Shown here one piece after another: positions 21,777-32,417 of a DNA stretch of 64,000 nt (position 1 is the first letter of the stretch; every line of letters starts with the position of its first letter). The DNA comes from Tenodera sinensis (Eukaryota > Arthropoda > Insecta > Mantodea > Mantidae): NCBI GenBank assembly GCA_030765045.1, contig CM060962.1, positions 92,335,912 through 92,399,911 of the forward strand, written 5' to 3'. The notes under the pieces were generated by a model that worked only from the letters and a program-made list of their open reading frames with translations, did not search any database and was not told the DNA's origin. The position numbers were made by a program, and so were the translations under genes.

Positions 21777-22078
21777 TAAAGGTGAAAGGTCACTTATTCA
21801 TATTGTTTGCAATTTCTTTGTGTGTATTCAATATGTTTGTTATATAAATAAAACAAAATATATTGTTATTGTGAATGTAGCAGTACTTAGTTTCCAAGTT
21901 TACACCTAATAAAATTATCCTTATAAACATTAATATGTTGGTTGTGTAGCACATTATGTATCATAAAAAGGTGAAAATAAATAAAAAAATAATAAATAAA
22001 AAGCAACAAAAACAATAAATTACAAAAATAACGAAATTTCATGTGTTAATTTCTCGCTCACGCAGAAAAGTTAATCAT

Positions 22079-22300
22079 TTATCGGCTTTTGAAAAAACTC
22101 CGCATTTTCAAACCCCAAATTTGCACCTGTTAAACTATGCTATTTGTTTGTTTTCACATTCAATGAGAGAGTATCAGGAAGAAGAATTGAATGAGTAATA
22201 TATTTGCTGTGCTAACCAATTAGTATTGCCAATAAATAGAAAAAATCGTTTTTCTCAGAAACGCATTTTGTGCATCTATCGAGTTTTGAATAAACTCTCC
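22079..22300 (-). repeat. Right subterminal motif repeats
   Basis: Reverse-strand copies of the terminal motif lie at about 22079-22101 (GGAGTTTTTTCAAAAGCCGA in reverse) and at 22268-22300 (terminal). These mirror the two left-end copies. Confidence 0.7.
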
Positions 22301-22311
22301 TCAATTGCTAT

Positions 22312-23390
22312 CTGAACTACACGCTCTCTCCACCCTCCGTGTGACCTATGTTGCTTGCAACCAATGGCAGCAACTGTCCCGGAGTGGCCTACCTTCTTTC
22401 TACTCTACTTACCTTGCGTCCAACGCAGATCTTAGGATGATCGTACACCGGAAGTCCACGATGCCTATCTCTAATATCCGCACTTGTTTTTTAGAATTTT
22501 TGTCAGGCTACACTGAACTACGTTTCATTTACACCGGTAGATCATAGAGTGCTAGTGGTGTTGGATGTGCTTATGTTTATGGAACCGAACCAGATAATAG
22601 CATAATAGCACTTCCATTTATACTGCAGAGCTGTATGCAAAATACCGATGTGCGCTGTCATAAACTAGGTGACTGCCTGATTTTGAGTGATTCTCTTAGT
22701 GCACTTCAGAACCACAACTCCCATCATATTGTACAACGTGTCCAGGATGCCCGCCATGTTTTACACGCTTCTTGCATTAACGCGGCGTGTACATGGATTC
22801 CTGGTCACGTAGGTTTGCGTGGGAATGAAATGGTAGATTTGGCAGCAACCACATAACCCATTAGTACCATTTCTCGTATTACTTCGGAATTCTTTAGGCT
22901 TGAAGTGCTGTCGTACTGGCACGAATAGTGGTCAGCTCTCCGCGGTAATAAGCTTAGAGAAGTGAAAGAACTGCCGATAAACTGGGTAACTTTCTCTCGA
23001 ATTTCTCGTCGCTAGGAGATGATTTTGGCTCGGTTACGAATTGGCCACTGCAATTTTTCGCATGGTTAACTTTTTAAGCGGACCCTGCTCCTGTTTGTCC
23101 GCTGTGCAGCAACCTTTTATCGGTCCGTCACGTGGTTCTAGAGTGTTTCCCTAGCACAACTTCGAGACTCTGCAACTGTCTGCCAGACTTGCAGAGGTCA
23201 TGGTGGACGATAAGCAAGCGGTCGAAGGGTTTTTTAAGTTTTTAGTGGAGATAAACATGAGCTTGATAATTTAAAACTTTAGATAGAATTTGTATACTCT
23301 TTTGATATCTTTGTAACTTTGTTTTCTTTCTGACTTTTGCCTCTGTTTTATACAGAGTGGAAGGTACTGCTTCGGCCATAGGTTAACCAG
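22312..23390 (+). pseudogene. LINE 3' end with RNase H (copy 1)
   Basis: The plus strand reads LRFIYTGRS (a decayed YTDGS with the first catalytic Asp lost), GVGCAYVYG, LILSDSLSALQNHNSHHIVQ and TWIPGHVGLRGNEMVDLAA. These are the motifs of the RNase H domain that follows the reverse transcriptase in I/R1-type LINEs. Frameshifts and stops interrupt it. The cysteine-rich C-terminal end and AT-rich 3' region continue to about 23390. The reverse transcriptase is absent, so the copy is 5'-truncated. It directly abuts the right end of the unclassified transposon. Confidence 0.8.
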
Positions 23391-23875
23391 CGATTCTACA
23401 TGATGAGTGTAACAAATATGTTCAGTACAATTTTTGTCATTATCGAACAGTTTCGCCGAAAAAAAAAATATGTGTCAAACATTTGGAGCCGTCTAGCTCC
23501 TTGACGAATGAATATAAATGGTTTATTATTTGACTAACTGTCGTGCAAACATTGTGTGAACAACGCTGTAATGCCTTTTTTACTTAATTCGAATGAATTC
23601 AGCCACAATTTAATGTTAAAGTGTCATGCAAAGTTTAATTTCTACGGGAAATATGGCAACGTCGTGGGCCAGTCCAAGCACTATCGCGATAAGCACTATC
23701 GCGTGTTCTTACAACAAATTCGGCTGCCTGCGGGAGGAGGTGGTATCACTTCACGGTGTGAGGGTTGTCGGAAGAAGGAAGGGTTGAACCACAACCTTCT
23801 GCAATACGAAAGAATTTAGCTTGTGATCATGATCCCGCTCACATCAAAGGAGTACTTAGACATGGTACTGCTATA

Positions 23876-24063
23876 CTGCTCGCAAAAGTTAAAGGCATGT
23901 GAACGCTGGCCAATACTCAAACGGAGCGCTGTTGCCAAGCGTAGTGCGTGTACCGTGAGATGTGTGTACCACATTTGGCAGCGCTGGTAGAAGGGGCAAG
24001 CTTAGGATTCGCTGGAGTCTGCAGTACGGCCCGCCTCCATATGCCTTTAACTTTTGCGAAGCT
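23876..24063. mobile_element. 188 bp MITE with TA target duplication
   Basis: The ends CTGCTCGCAAAAGTTAAAGG and, reversed, AGCTTCGCAAAAGTTAAAGG pair over about 24 bases. TATA flanks both sides, consistent with a TA duplication. There is no coding capacity. It fits a non-autonomous Tc1/mariner-type MITE. Confidence 0.75.
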
Positions 24064-24799
24064 TATAATTTCAGGGGGCAATTCCCCTTAAGAATAAAAA
24101 ATAAATAAACAGATACAAAAATAAGAAATACAAACTAAAATTAAAAACATAACAAAGAGTTCACGTAAACAAAGCCAAATGTTCCCACTCTTCCTCATCC
24201 CTTACCTAGCGAAATAAGTCACTCTTTACCTCCAACTCTTCTTCTGTTTTCCCCCTTTCAAAAAGAAAACCCAACAAAAACAACATAAAATTAATGTCGT
24301 CTTTTGTGAACTGAAATACTTTAATTAAACAATAATAAAACCTAAATAAACACCACATAATCGGCGTAAACGACATAATCTTTCAGTATTTCTTGTTGTG
24401 AAGTCCTTAGGAATGCATTTAGACAGGTTTATTGAATTTATTTCAAAATGCTGATTGGTATTTGTGTTCTATGTTAAATAGTACTTGTAAACGTAGCATT
24501 ATCTTTTAGAGTACATTAACTGTATTTTAATGCCATATTAGATACCAATTTGGGTTGTCATATGTTTAGAGAAACTCCATATTATGTATACTTTCTTTTA
24601 AGGATAGTATCACTGTCATATTTACTTGAAGGGAACAATTTCATTTTGCTTGTCTTCTTTAGGCGCCTTCGTGATGACAGTTGCAATTTATGACGAGATC
24701 ATTAGTTTTCTTTCAGTCCGATAATCCACAGAAGAGCACAATTGTTAGAAAAATGAAGGGGAAAACTTTTATTTACTTGTGTGAAAAAGGTAATTACTA
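24064..24799. other. Gene-free AT-rich stretch
   Basis: No motif recognised. A-rich sequence at 24085-24180 and AT-rich intergenic DNA follow the MITE. Confidence 0.5.
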
Positions 24800-25194
24800 A
24801 TGTTTTAGCTCGTGACGGATAATAATGATGATCATGATAATGACAGTGATGATAATGGTACCACCACCACCGCCGCCGCCGCCACCACCACCGCCGCCGC
24901 CGCCGCCACCACCACCACCACCACCACCCCCGCCGCCGCCGCCGCCGCCGCCACCACCACCACCACGAAGAAGATCCGCTATTAGGAAAATCTGTATCCC
25001 TTTATGTCAGCATTATTTTACCCTAAAATACGTGGTTTTGATTGATCCATACTTCTGCTGTCTTAACTATGGAAAACTGCATCTTCATTATTACTTGAAC
25101 GAACGCGTCATTTCAGTTATATTCACACCTTTCAGGCATGACATCGATTCTTGCCGATTCGCCCGAGATTGTGACTGCTTCACTGGTACGTAAA
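24800..25194 (+). repeat. Unnamed interspersed repeat, copy 2, with (CCG/CCA)n
   Basis: Shares TTTTAGCTCGT, ATCCCTTTATGTCAG and CTTCATTATTACTTGAA blocks with 6885-7190 (minus). A CCA/CCG microsatellite at 24861-24966 has expanded inside it. The same frame stays open in both copies and gives similar peptides (IPLCQ, LHYYLNE, ISV.FT). The long proline run predicted here is an artefact of the microsatellite. Confidence 0.6.
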
Positions 25195-25415
25195 CGAGTG
25201 TTTTGTTTATTTCTGATGGCACACGCCGGTCGGGGTATGGACTGATCCTGTGCACCGAGTCAGTGTTTTGTTGATATCTTAGTGCAGTGCTTACACACGC
25301 CCGTCGTGTTTTGCTTACACCTGTTGACCACGAGGCACACGCCAGTCAGGTGTTTTGTTTTCATCTGAGGTAGTGCTGGTCCGGAAGCACACGCTGCTCG
25401 GGTTCAACACAGGTC
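25195..25415 (+). repeat. Imperfect tandem array attached to the unnamed repeat
   Basis: About four degenerate units of some 50-60 bp, each with TGTTTTG(T/C)TTA near the start and GGCACACGCC(G/A)GTC near the end. Part of one unit is also found beside copy 1 (about 6890-6970), so the array belongs to the repeat rather than to the locus. Confidence 0.6.
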
Positions 25416-25689
25416 GCTGGCGTGTGGGAAGACAACACAGCGTTGCCATTTACACTACCGAAAAACCTAAATTTTTACAAAGCTACTAAACCTACCGAAA
25501 TCAAACTTAGCATTTTATGTTTCTTACACCTGCATCTATTAACCAGATTATTCTGGCCGAAGCAGTACCTTCCACTCTTTATATTTATGCATATCTATTT
25601 TCGCTTTTTTTTTTATCGTAACTTTATTTTATATTAAAGTTTCTATCTGGCTTTGACCATAAACTGTTTTTTAAGATGACCAAGTAGTT

Positions 25690-26720
25690 GAACGCCCTTA
25701 AACCTACATCTCCTCCTTCAGCGTGCCCAGTTCGACCTGGAGCTTTCGGGCCGTGCCAAGGTTACCCCGCAATCGGTGTTTCGCTTACTTTTCACCGACA
25801 CCATGCTTACAATCCGGTATTAACCGATAGTACTGATTTACCGTCAGTACTCATTGTAAAAATGCAGACACTCGTCTGTCTCCCAGTTGCTCTTTCGCAG
25901 ATACCAGTTAATTCTTACATGGGCCCCAGGCCATGTGGGTATTCCCAGCGATGAAGCTGCTAAGTCTGCCTGCCGTTTGCCGGAGGTTTCTACAGATACC
26001 CTGACTTACACAGATGCACAGCAATACCTCCGTCGCCATCCGTTTGCAGTCGAGGCATCAGCTGGCACTCAATTGAGGACATTCAAAAACCCTGGCTGTC
26101 TTCTTGCAGGGATTCCCGTCGGTCAGAGGTTGTTTTAACGCGTTTGATAGGTCACACACGCGCCACTCATAGCCACATTTTTCGTGGTGACCCGGCACGT
26201 CTATCCAATGTGTGAGGTGGGACTGGCCATGGCACACGTTCTTCTTGATTGTCCGCGCTACGTGGGCGCCAGTCAACTGGCCTGGGTTCTACACTTCGCT
26301 CAATTTCGGCGCTGACCCGTTGTCTGTAGACAAGGAATGTGGATCGTTGCCTAAATTGGGTTTGCAAAGCAAGTGAAGCTTGTTTTTAAGTTTTTTGAGC
26401 ATTTTATCTTTTTACAATTTCATTTTGAGTATTTTAAACCTGTTATGTTTTACCTTTTAGAGATTTAACTGTTTAGTATTTTAATGCTCTCTTTTAGCTT
26501 TCACCTTTTATCCATAATAGTGTGTGGGTTTCAGGTTTTAAAGTTATTTGCCATTTGTTGTTTTTACCTTCATCTTTTAGCCAGCTAACTTTGTGAGTGT
26601 TTTAGATTTTAGATTTAGAGTTCGGGCCCAAATTCCCTAGCTGTCGACAGGCCCTTAAACTCCACTTGCTCACCCACAAGTGACGAGGCGATGATTGATG
26701 TCGGCAGGAGGGTGCTGTAA
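25690..26720 (+). pseudogene. LINE 3' end with RNase H (copy 2)
   Basis: Frames on the plus strand give FTWAPGHVGIPSDEAAKSA-type RNase H sequence (LILTWAPGHVGIPSDEAAKS at about 25905), preceded by decayed upstream blocks. After the coding end an AT-rich 3' untranslated region ends in CTAGCTGTCGACAGGCCC and a TCACCC tail. The same tail closes the LINE at 37318-39310 and the short insertion at 36426-36480. Multiple frameshifts; dead. Confidence 0.8.
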
Positions 26721-26949
26721 GTTTTATAGGACAAGATAATGCTGCATAACCCCAGCAAATATCTTGGGTTCTGCAGGGTAACCCAGGAATGTGTCTGCAA
26801 AGGTGCACTAGTACACACCCACATGGAGGGGCACTGTCCAACAATTAGGAACAAGGTCTGCTCTAAGTGGAAAAGAGGTCTGCGATGCAGCCTATTGTAA
26901 CCAGAGGCTGCCCCAAGGGAAGATGCCAGTGGCGCTGGTCAGACGATGA

Positions 26950-27193
26950 GCCCTGAGGAGGGAGTAGAATCACATTGGCATAGAACTATACAACACAGAG
27001 GCAGTGTTGAATAGTGCCATGCGATAGGGAATGCTGGAACCTTAGGGGAGTTGTTAGGTTTGAGGTTCTATGGCTGTTTTACATTGTCAAGCAGTTTGAG
27101 TAAGTTTTTGTGCAGAGTTAAATGAAATTATTTGAGGCCACCTTATGCATGTACATAGTGAAAATACAAAGGGATTGTGAGATTTTGTTACTC
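26950..27193 (+). repeat. LTR family B, 3' copy with polypurine tract
   Basis: A purine run (GAGGAGGGAGTAGAA, about 26952-26966) is followed by sequence matching the LTR at 16480-16730 (TTCTATGGCTGTTTTACATT, GTTAAATGAAATT, TTTGAGGCCACC, GAGATTTTGTT). A polypurine tract followed by an LTR marks the 3' end of a retrotransposon. A similar tract (GAGGAGGGAGCAG) precedes the family A 3' LTR. Confidence 0.7.
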
Positions 27194-28728
27194 TACTTCC
27201 ATAGGGCAGTCATTCAGCTAGTCCAGCCAAGGGATATTGCCAAATTTATATCATGCCTAAAATGCACCACTTATGATTGTCCAAAGCAAGTGGATTACAG
27301 ATAGAATGTGAATTTGTTTGCACACAATAATGCAGATAAAGAGTGAAGTTTAGCGCCACTTGATTTATTGTACAATGATATGTCCACTCTCTTTGTTTCA
27401 TTTGCATTTTCACTGCATCAAACAGAATGATCTTGTACGAGCTACACAACATATTTTATATCAAAATTAAGAAAAAGTTCTTATAAATTGCAATAAAATA
27501 TGATTATGCATAGCAAAATGCAAATGGTACAACGTGATTACAATTTAAAATTTGGATATTTGCTCATTTTATATCTAGAACATGGATTGACACAGAGGCA
27601 TCTTCTGTTTGCCAGATTTCTCCACTATGTTCAAAGTAGAGGTTAAATAATTGAGCTATTGCTCAACTGAAAGACACCGATGTTTACTGCAATTTATGAA
27701 TAGATTCCATACCTATATATCACTGATATTAAGATAGTGTTTCTTTAAAAGGAAATATAAGTTGGTACCTCCTTACAGCAGTATTAAGAGAGTGGTTTTC
27801 CTAGCACAGCTGCATTTAAATCATCTTGTTCTATTTAGAACAAGAGCATTCTGAGAAGCATTGGTAAATGGCCATGCTCATTAAAGTTGGTATTTCATGA
27901 TGCACAGAATTGCAAGTTTGAGTCCTGCCTCAGGCATGGGTGTTTGCAAGTGAAAATGGAAAATGGAACAGGATAAAAGTGAGGGAAGGAAAAAAAAAAA
28001 AAAAGAAGAAGCCAATGTATTTCAGTTGCATGTAACAGATATTTCCCTTTTCATAAGGAATCCAAGCTTGTTCTGGGTTTTCTGGGGAGGAAGTACATTT
28101 TAAAATTTCTATGAGGTGGTATGATACATATGTACCTATCGGATGTTGATGTCACTGCAGGTTCTAGTCCGGTCATGTCCAAATGCAGGCTCATGAGCTG
28201 ACCTTGGTTCACCCTCTCTGACCATCACATGAATTTTGCACCTACTGACACACACCTTCACTTGCCGTGAATGTCATCGTTCTTGTAACAAACAGTGGTG
28301 GATTGTAACAGAGTGATGTTGCTGTCTAAACCCTCCACATCTTATAAACTTAAGTTCAAAGAGGAGGGCGTGAACAAATTCTTTTGTTGGATTAATAGAA
28401 AGGTTGAAGTAAGAATTTACAGTTCACAGATTCAATAATTTTAAAAGCTTGGAAAATGACTCCTCTTTTTGCCAAACCTTTGTCAATGAAACTAAAATCA
28501 GCACCTTGCAAAATGACACAGATGTTAGAAGTATTTGTAAAGTGCATTTAAGAATCAAGGTATTTAAACTTGCTCCTAGAAATTAATAACTTCATATTAG
28601 AGCACTTAACACTCATGTACTGGCAATGTTTGTCTCAACATACATTTTTGAGCAACTTTTTCCTCGAATAAAGCAAATACAATGTAAAACAGAGCATATC
28701 AGATTTTCAACTCTCAGCACAGCTAAAA
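27194..28728. other. Gene-free stretch with one SINE-like head
   Basis: No coding motif found. Around 27880-27945 a tRNA-like head (CAAGTTTGAGTCCTGCC at the B-box position) suggests a decayed SINE, followed by an A-rich run near 27990. Confidence 0.4.
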
Positions 28729-28732
28729 ATAT

Positions 28733-29228
28733 TGTCACCGCGCCCGCCGCATCTAATTGCCGACAACAGCAGTGTCACCCATCGCATTATTGTCGGCACT
28801 ACCGCAAAGGAGCCGAAGGAAAGAGACAGAGAATGGCCGCATTGTTGGGGCGCTTGCCGAAAGAGAGAAAAGGATAGAAGCTTCTGGAATCTTCCGCTTT
28901 GTACTCCAGCGCAATAACTGAACTTTCCAGAATAGTGCCTGGGAGATATAAATAGCGGTAAAGTGTAAGATGAGGAAGTCAGATGTATGTGAAGCGTTGA
29001 GTAGTCGTGCCGACGGAGAGGACAGACGTATGTGAAGGTTGAGGAGTCGTGCCGACGGAGAAGAGTTAGTTCTTTGTGTTACGAGTTCGGAGCCGTGCTG
29101 TTGGAGAATCGAAAAAGACTTTCTTGCTGTTGCAACGAGTGTACAAAGTTACTGTTTACGGAAATAAAAGTGTTTCTTTATCTAGACTACATCTGTCTAC
29201 GTTACTTTTCAACACAACCAAAGTAACA
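28733..29228 (+). repeat. 5' LTR, family A
   Basis: TG...CA ends; a TATA box (TATAAATA at about 28947-28954) and a polyadenylation signal (AATAAA at 29163-29168) give the U3-R-U5 layout. Confidence 0.93.
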
Positions 29229-29229
29229 C

Positions 29230-29247
29230 TGGTGTCAGAAGTGGGAT
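29230..29247 (+). promoter_or_regulatory. tRNA-Leu-type primer-binding site
   Basis: TGGTGTCAGAAGTGGGAT begins one base after the 5' LTR. It matches the complement of the 3' end of a typical eukaryotic tRNA-Leu plus CCA, so minus-strand synthesis would be primed by tRNA-Leu. Confidence 0.75.
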
Positions 29248-29307
29248 CCGTCGAATTGCTTCTAGTTTCGTTACATCGTCGTTAGAAGTTGCAACGTTAG
29301 AACCAAG

Positions 29308-30678
29308 ATGGAGGGAGATTCGGAAACCAGGATGATGGCAATGATGAAAGAATTATTCGCCGAAATGAAGACGGCAAACGACAACCTCGTTGCCGAGCTG
29401 AAAGAAGAAATGAAGACGAGAAACAACCTCGCTGCCGAGCTGAAAGAAGAAATGAAGACGAGAAACAACCTCGCTGCCGAGCTGAAAGAGATGAAGACGA
29501 CAAACGACAACCTCGTTGCCAAAATGAAGACGAGAAACGACAACCTCGCTGCCGAGCTGAAAGAGATGAAGACGCAGCTATCGGCGAAAATTGACGGCGA
29601 ACTGATTGGCGTGACGGAAGACGTGGAAGAACTCGGCGAAAAGGTGGAAGACCTCTGCCAGCTCGTGGACGTCGTGGAGGACGACGGGGAACGTCTTGGC
29701 GCCCTGGTAGTAAGAGTTGACGAGAGCATCAAAGTACTGGATGCCAGGGGCAGACGGAATAGCGCGGAGCCGGGGAGGGAGCACCTAGTGGCCGAGGCGA
29801 CAGTTGCGCCCGTTTCAGATGATATGAGGGAAGACGTGGAAGAACTCGGCGAAAAGGTGGAAGACCTCTGCCAGCATGTGGACGTCGTGGAGGACGACGG
29901 GGAACGTCTTGGCGCCCTGGTAGTAAGAGTTGACGAGAGCGTCAAAGTACTGGATGCCAGGGGCAGACGGAATAGCGCGGACCCGGGGAGGAAGCACCTA
30001 GTGGCCGAGGCGACAGTTGCGCCCGTTTCAGATAACGAAAGTGTACGATTCGGGGAAGACAAAGGGACAGTTCAGGGACGTCGTCGAGGATCCCCTGGAG
30101 GAGTGTGTCGGGTACGTAACCAACTAGGATATAACGTGGAGGACGATCAGCAGGGAAGCGCACAAGCAAACGAGCAACACGCGAGAACCGACTTGGCGTG
30201 GGACATGGGGGGACCGTCAGAGCCATCCAATCACCTGACGCATAGTGCCGTGAACGGAAGAATGGTGGACATCATCCTGGACGGCAGGATACAGGAGAGG
30301 CCGTGCCGAGCACGAGTGAACACGAGTGCAGCGGTGGACGCGACTCGCGCGGATGTGGTGGGGTTTGTTGCCGGACCCATCGGAAGCAAGGTGGCTGCGA
30401 AGGTGCGCCAGAGAGGTCGGCGGACATGGTACCCAGTGAGCCGTTTCCAAGTGCGCAGGATAACCCGTCAACACACCAGGAAGAAGGGCAACTGGACGAG
30501 GGACCGTCAAGACCGGCGGTACTGTTGCAGAATTTCGAAGCAGGATGGCATACATCGTCCTACCCAGACCAAGGGACACTATCCAACAGCGATACCTAGG
30601 ATCGTGCCTCCTGGAGAAGAGGTTCGATGGGTTAGTCCACCGGGACGCAAGGGAGATGCCGTAGTGATAGTGCTGGTC
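29308..30678 (+). CDS. gag-like coiled-coil ORF with protease remnant
   Basis: An ATG 60 bp after the primer site opens a frame of about 457 residues before the SINE. It reads on into the SINE to 30870, making the nominal product 520 residues. Residues 1-95 are a coiled coil of repeated AELKEEMKTRNN-like units; residues about 104-245 are two copies of a 71-residue acidic block (DVEELGEKVEDLC...). Further on, DIILDGRIQERPCRARVNTS resembles the start of a retroviral-type protease, but the active Asp-Thr-Gly is replaced by Asn-Thr-Ser. No capsid homology or zinc knuckle is seen, and pol is deleted. Strong matches exist only to the coiled-coil start of family B at 16761. Confidence 0.75.
29617..30042 (+). 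repeat. 213 bp in-frame tandem duplication in gag-like ORF
   Basis: Units 29617-29829 and 29830-30042 are almost identical and keep the reading frame (71 codons each). The differences include CAGCTCGTG versus CAGCATGTG in each unit. Confidence 0.9.
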
Positions 30679-30905
30679 AGAAATATTTTGTTGTTTAACG
30701 ACGCTGTCAATTGCCAGGATCACATCAGCGTCGCCGGTGTGCCGGAATTTAGTCCCGCAGGAGTTCTTTTGCATGTCAGTAAATCTACTGACATGGAGCT
30801 GCCGTTTTTAAGCACACTTAAAAACCATCGGTCTGGGCCGGGTTTGAACCCGCGACCTTGGGATCAGTAAGCCAGCGTCTAACCAACTGAGCCACCCAGA
30901 CCGAC
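30679..30905 (-). mobile_element. SINE family A, copy 2
   Basis: On the minus strand the head GTCGGTCTGGGTGGCTCAGT has an A box, and GCGGGTTCAAACCCGG is a good B box. The body matches 10299-10535. It is flanked by the 10-bp duplication AGTGCTGGTC (30669-30678 and 30906-30915), proving insertion into the retrotransposon. Confidence 0.95.
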
Positions 30906-30930
30906 AGTGCTGGTCGGGACGACCAGCTCT

Positions 30931-30943
30931 GAGGAGGGAGCAG
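30931..30943 (+). promoter_or_regulatory. Polypurine tract
   Basis: GAGGAGGGAGCAG lies immediately before the 3' LTR and would prime plus-strand DNA synthesis. Confidence 0.8.
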
Positions 30944-31439
30944 TGTCACCGCGCCCGCCGCATCTAATTGCCGACAACAGCAGTGTCACCCATCGCATTA
31001 TTGTCGGCACTACCGCAAAGGAGCCGAAGGAAAGAGACAGAGAATGGCCGCATTGTTGGGGCGCTTGCCGAAAGAGAGAAAAGGATAGAAGCTTCTGGAA
31101 TCTTCCGCTTTGTACTCCAGCGCAATAACTGAACTTTCCAGAATAGTGCCTGGGAGATATAAATAGCGGTAAAGTGTGAGAAGAGGAAGTCAGATGTATG
31201 TGAAGCGTTGAGTAGTCGTGCCGACGGAGAGGACAGACGTATGTGAAGGTTGAGGAGTCGTGCCGACGGAGAAGAGTTAGTTCTTTGTGTTACGAGTTCG
31301 GAGCCGTGCTGTTGGAGAATCGAAAAAGACTTTCTTGCTGTTGCAACGAGTGTACAAAGTTACTGTTTACGGAAATAAAAGTGTTTCTTTATCTAGACTA
31401 CATCTGTCTACGTTACTTTTCAACACAACCAAAGTAACA
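30944..31439 (+). repeat. 3' LTR, family A
   Basis: 496 bp, same length as the 5' LTR and about 99.6% identical by eye. Confidence 0.93.
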
Positions 31440-31443
31440 ATAT

Positions 31444-32410
31444 CTATAACACATACTATTGTGGCTTCCAATGATGTAGCGCACATACAGCAAGTTGTAC
31501 ATAGAAATGCATATGCTATTGCTAAGTCTATCAGTTGTATTTTGGAATATTCCAGAATCTATTTTATGCTTAATTTACTGTTTACTGAAGAATATCATTA
31601 TACAACATATCTTAAATTTCTTTGGTCTTGTGAATGCATAGTAGGCCTTTCTTCTGCACAATGTTTAGTAGTAACTTACGATAATGCCACTTGACAGTGC
31701 AAAGATCAGTTTACTCCTTTCCCTCCTTCCAAATACAAGTCACGCAGGAAGTATCAAAGACTGGCTTGGTATTTGAACATGGTTGTTCTAGCCCACTGTC
31801 TAGCAATGATATTGAAACGTTCTATGAAATTCAGAAAGTCCAAGATGTGGATATAAGTGACCAAGGCTCTTAAAATAAACTCACTTCTCTTTCAACTTCT
31901 AATAATTATACCTATGTCTTTCCTTTTCACATTTTTTTTAGTGATGGAAAATAAAATGAACACATACAAAAAATAAAATTATGTTTATTGCATGTTAACA
32001 TAATTCCTTAATATTTCACAATATTTAACATTACAAGAACAATCATTTGCTTTCATTGCATGTGCTTCAATACATGCCCAATGGGGAATCTAAGGTTAAA
32101 ACATACCCTTCTTAGAACATAGTTGCACACCAAATTTGTCAAAATATCCAATCATGTACATTGGATAGAAGCATTACATCACCTCTTGTCTGTGTTCACA
32201 GACATTAATGTAACAAATTTGCCAAAATAATCAAAGAACTACAGTGGAAAGCAACACTATAGGTAGCAACTTTTACTTGAATTTATACCATCTATCATAG
32301 TAGATAAACTTTCCAAAGCTTTTATGCAATAATTGAAACTGCCTGCTTACTTAAAAGAAAGCCACTGTTAAGCATTTTTGGACTCAAGTATTTTGGAAGC
32401 ACTGTATAAC
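31444..32410. other. Gene-free AT-rich stretch
   Basis: No coding motif, inverted termini or tRNA-like structure recognised. Confidence 0.5.
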
Positions 32411-32417
32411 ATTCTTC

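Larger units (their letters stand above)
18601..22302 (+). mobile_element. Unclassified DNA transposon, copy 1
   Basis: Terminal inverted repeats are GAGGAGCGTTTTTTCAAAAC at the left and, reversed, GAGGAGAGTTTATTCAAAAC at the right; both continue into TCGATA(A/G)ATGCA. The flanking AATT (18597-18600 and 22303-22306) is a plausible 4-bp target duplication, although CAATTG is itself palindromic and could be part of the repeat. The same motif recurs inside each end. The element carries the N-terminal half of an uncharacterised protein (21123-21776) and was later hit by a Tc1/mariner element (18807-20618) and a SINE (20821-21084). The related copy is at 47215-51059. Confidence 0.75.
28733..31439 (+). 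mobile_element. Young, internally deleted LTR retrotransposon (family A)
   Basis: Two 496 bp LTRs (TGTCACC...AGTAACA) flank a 1715 bp interior with primer site, gag-like ORF and polypurine tract. The flanking ATAT (28729-28732 and 31440-31443) is a 4-bp target duplication. The LTRs differ at only two positions by eye (near 28966-28972 and 31177-31183). Reverse transcriptase, RNase H and integrase are missing, so movement would need proteins from a complete relative. Layout and 4-bp duplication fit Ty3/gypsy-type elements. A SINE has since inserted at 30679. Confidence 0.93.

Noticed and set aside
24825..25193. Open frame with a long proline run
   Set aside because: The proline run is the translated (CCG/CCA)n microsatellite; only the part after it may be ancestral coding.
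25195..25415. Possible minisatellite unique to this locus
   Set aside because: A unit also occurs beside the other copy of the unnamed repeat at 6.9 kb, so it travels with the repeat.
29271..30062. 263-codon Ser/Thr-rich minus-strand frame
   Set aside because: Mirror of the repetitive gag-like coding strand; its Ser-rich repeats are the complement of the coiled-coil codons.
30821..30905. tRNA-like sequence with good A and B boxes
   Set aside because: It is the head of a SINE with its own 10-bp target duplication, not a tRNA gene.
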